Shown one piece after another: positions 49,516 to 49,766 of a stretch of DNA of 49,766 nt. A model generated the notes under the pieces. That model saw only the letters and a list, made by a program, of their open reading frames with translations. It made no database searches and was not told where the DNA came from. Where the stretch lies: contig JBILRW010000009.1 of NCBI GenBank assembly GCA_044372405.1, forward strand, positions 1 through 49,766, read 5' to 3'. The DNA comes from CANGYM01 sp044372405 (GTDB lineage Bacteria; Pseudomonadota; Alphaproteobacteria; JAJTHO01; CANGYM01). The first letter of the stretch is position 1. Each line of letters opens with the position of its first letter. The position numbers and the translations under genes were made by a program.

Positions 49516-49766
49516 ATGGCACATTTTTTGGTTATCGCGGCTGGCAGCGGCATCGGTCAGGCCACCGTTTCTTTGCTGAAAGAGGCGGGCCATACCGTCT
49601 TTACAACGGCCCGGGATACCCGCAAAATAAACCCCGACACGGTGCTGGACGCCACAGATTTTGATGCGGTAGAGGCTGTCTTTTCAAAGGCCGGCGCTTT
49701 GGATGGGGTTGTCAATTGCAGCGGATCGCTGTGGCTGAAATCAGCGTCTCTGACCAATAAAGAGCA
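49516..49766 (+). CDS. Short-chain dehydrogenase/reductase, 5' part (partial)
   Basis: The first 83 codons run off the window. MAHFLVIAAGSGIGQATVSL is a Rossmann N-terminus with AAGSGIG in place of the usual TGxxxGIG; DATDFDAVEAVF and DGVVNCSG follow, as in short-chain dehydrogenases. AAGGA lies 8 nt before the ATG. The catalytic YxxxK region is not included, so the specific family cannot be named. Confidence 0.8.
   Translation, partial: MAHFLVIAAGSGIGQATVSLLKEAGHTVFTTARDTRKINPDTVLDATDFDAVEAVFSKAGALDGVVNCSGSLWLKSASLTNKE

Noticed and set aside
1..49766. Complete insertion sequence or prophage
   Set aside because: No transposase, integrase or phage structural gene could be recognised on either strand.

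Overview
The window reads as chromosomal DNA of a motile, Gram-negative alphaproteobacterium, most likely a host-associated lineage of the Holosporales/Paracaedibacterales type. This is an inference from gene content: one bifunctional RelA/SpoT enzyme, an alphaproteobacterial-style XRE regulator, flgF-flgG-flgA-flgH order, an lptC-lptA-lptB operon, several VirB6-like type IV secretion proteins in tandem, and many small palindromic repeats, some lying inside reading frames as in Rickettsiales. Genes are densely packed, many with 4-nt ATGA overlaps, and coding GC is about 50%. AT-rich, lineage-specific genes with no family I can name are scattered among the housekeeping genes.

Layout. 1-2.8 kb: two gene fragments, pabB and a lytic transglycosylase. 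2.9-4.4 kb: tRNA-Ser(CGA) followed by a 1.4-kb islet bounded by a copy of the tRNA 3' end and carrying one orphan membrane protein and a palindromic element. 4.5-14 kb: an HU gene facing a five-gene minus-strand cluster of type IV secretion character. It holds three VirB6/TrbL-like proteins, one of them a 1512-residue protein that also has an L,D-transpeptidase-like domain, an M23 peptidase domain and a DnaJ J-domain. 14-17.2 kb: proB, mtaB and dapF, overlapping. 17.2-20.8 kb: a small ORF between inverted repeats, then flgF-flgG-flgA-flgH behind a sigma-54 type promoter. 20.8-24.6 kb: a response regulator and a class III cyclase, then a pentapeptide-repeat protein. 24.8-26.6 kb: ffh-rpsP, followed by a structured non-coding stretch. 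27.1-28.9 kb: a KAP-like P-loop NTPase broken by a frameshift and carrying an in-frame palindromic insertion. 28.9-33.1 kb: M24 peptidase, AEC transporter, SDR, gmk and tRNA-Pro(UGG). 33.1-40.1 kb: a large orphan membrane protein, XRE regulator, TPR protein, rlmE, SYLF protein, fliW and a putative HExxH protein. 40.1-43.5 kb: kdsD-lptC-lptA-lptB for lipopolysaccharide synthesis and transport. 43.5-49.8 kb: rsh, nadK, a duplicated orphan protein, trmL, a CBS protein and the start of an SDR gene.

How parts fit together. The window supplies pieces of an envelope-spanning secretion machine (three VirB6-like proteins, cell-wall-active domains and a separate lytic transglycosylase), of the flagellum (rod and L-ring proteins plus FliW, with matching sigma-54 type promoter placement), and of LPS assembly. 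The main points of interest are the giant VirB6 fusion, a family of nested palindromic elements whose inner core is inverted between two copies, and the tRNA-linked islet. All functional statements come from reading motifs in the sequence; no database search was possible.
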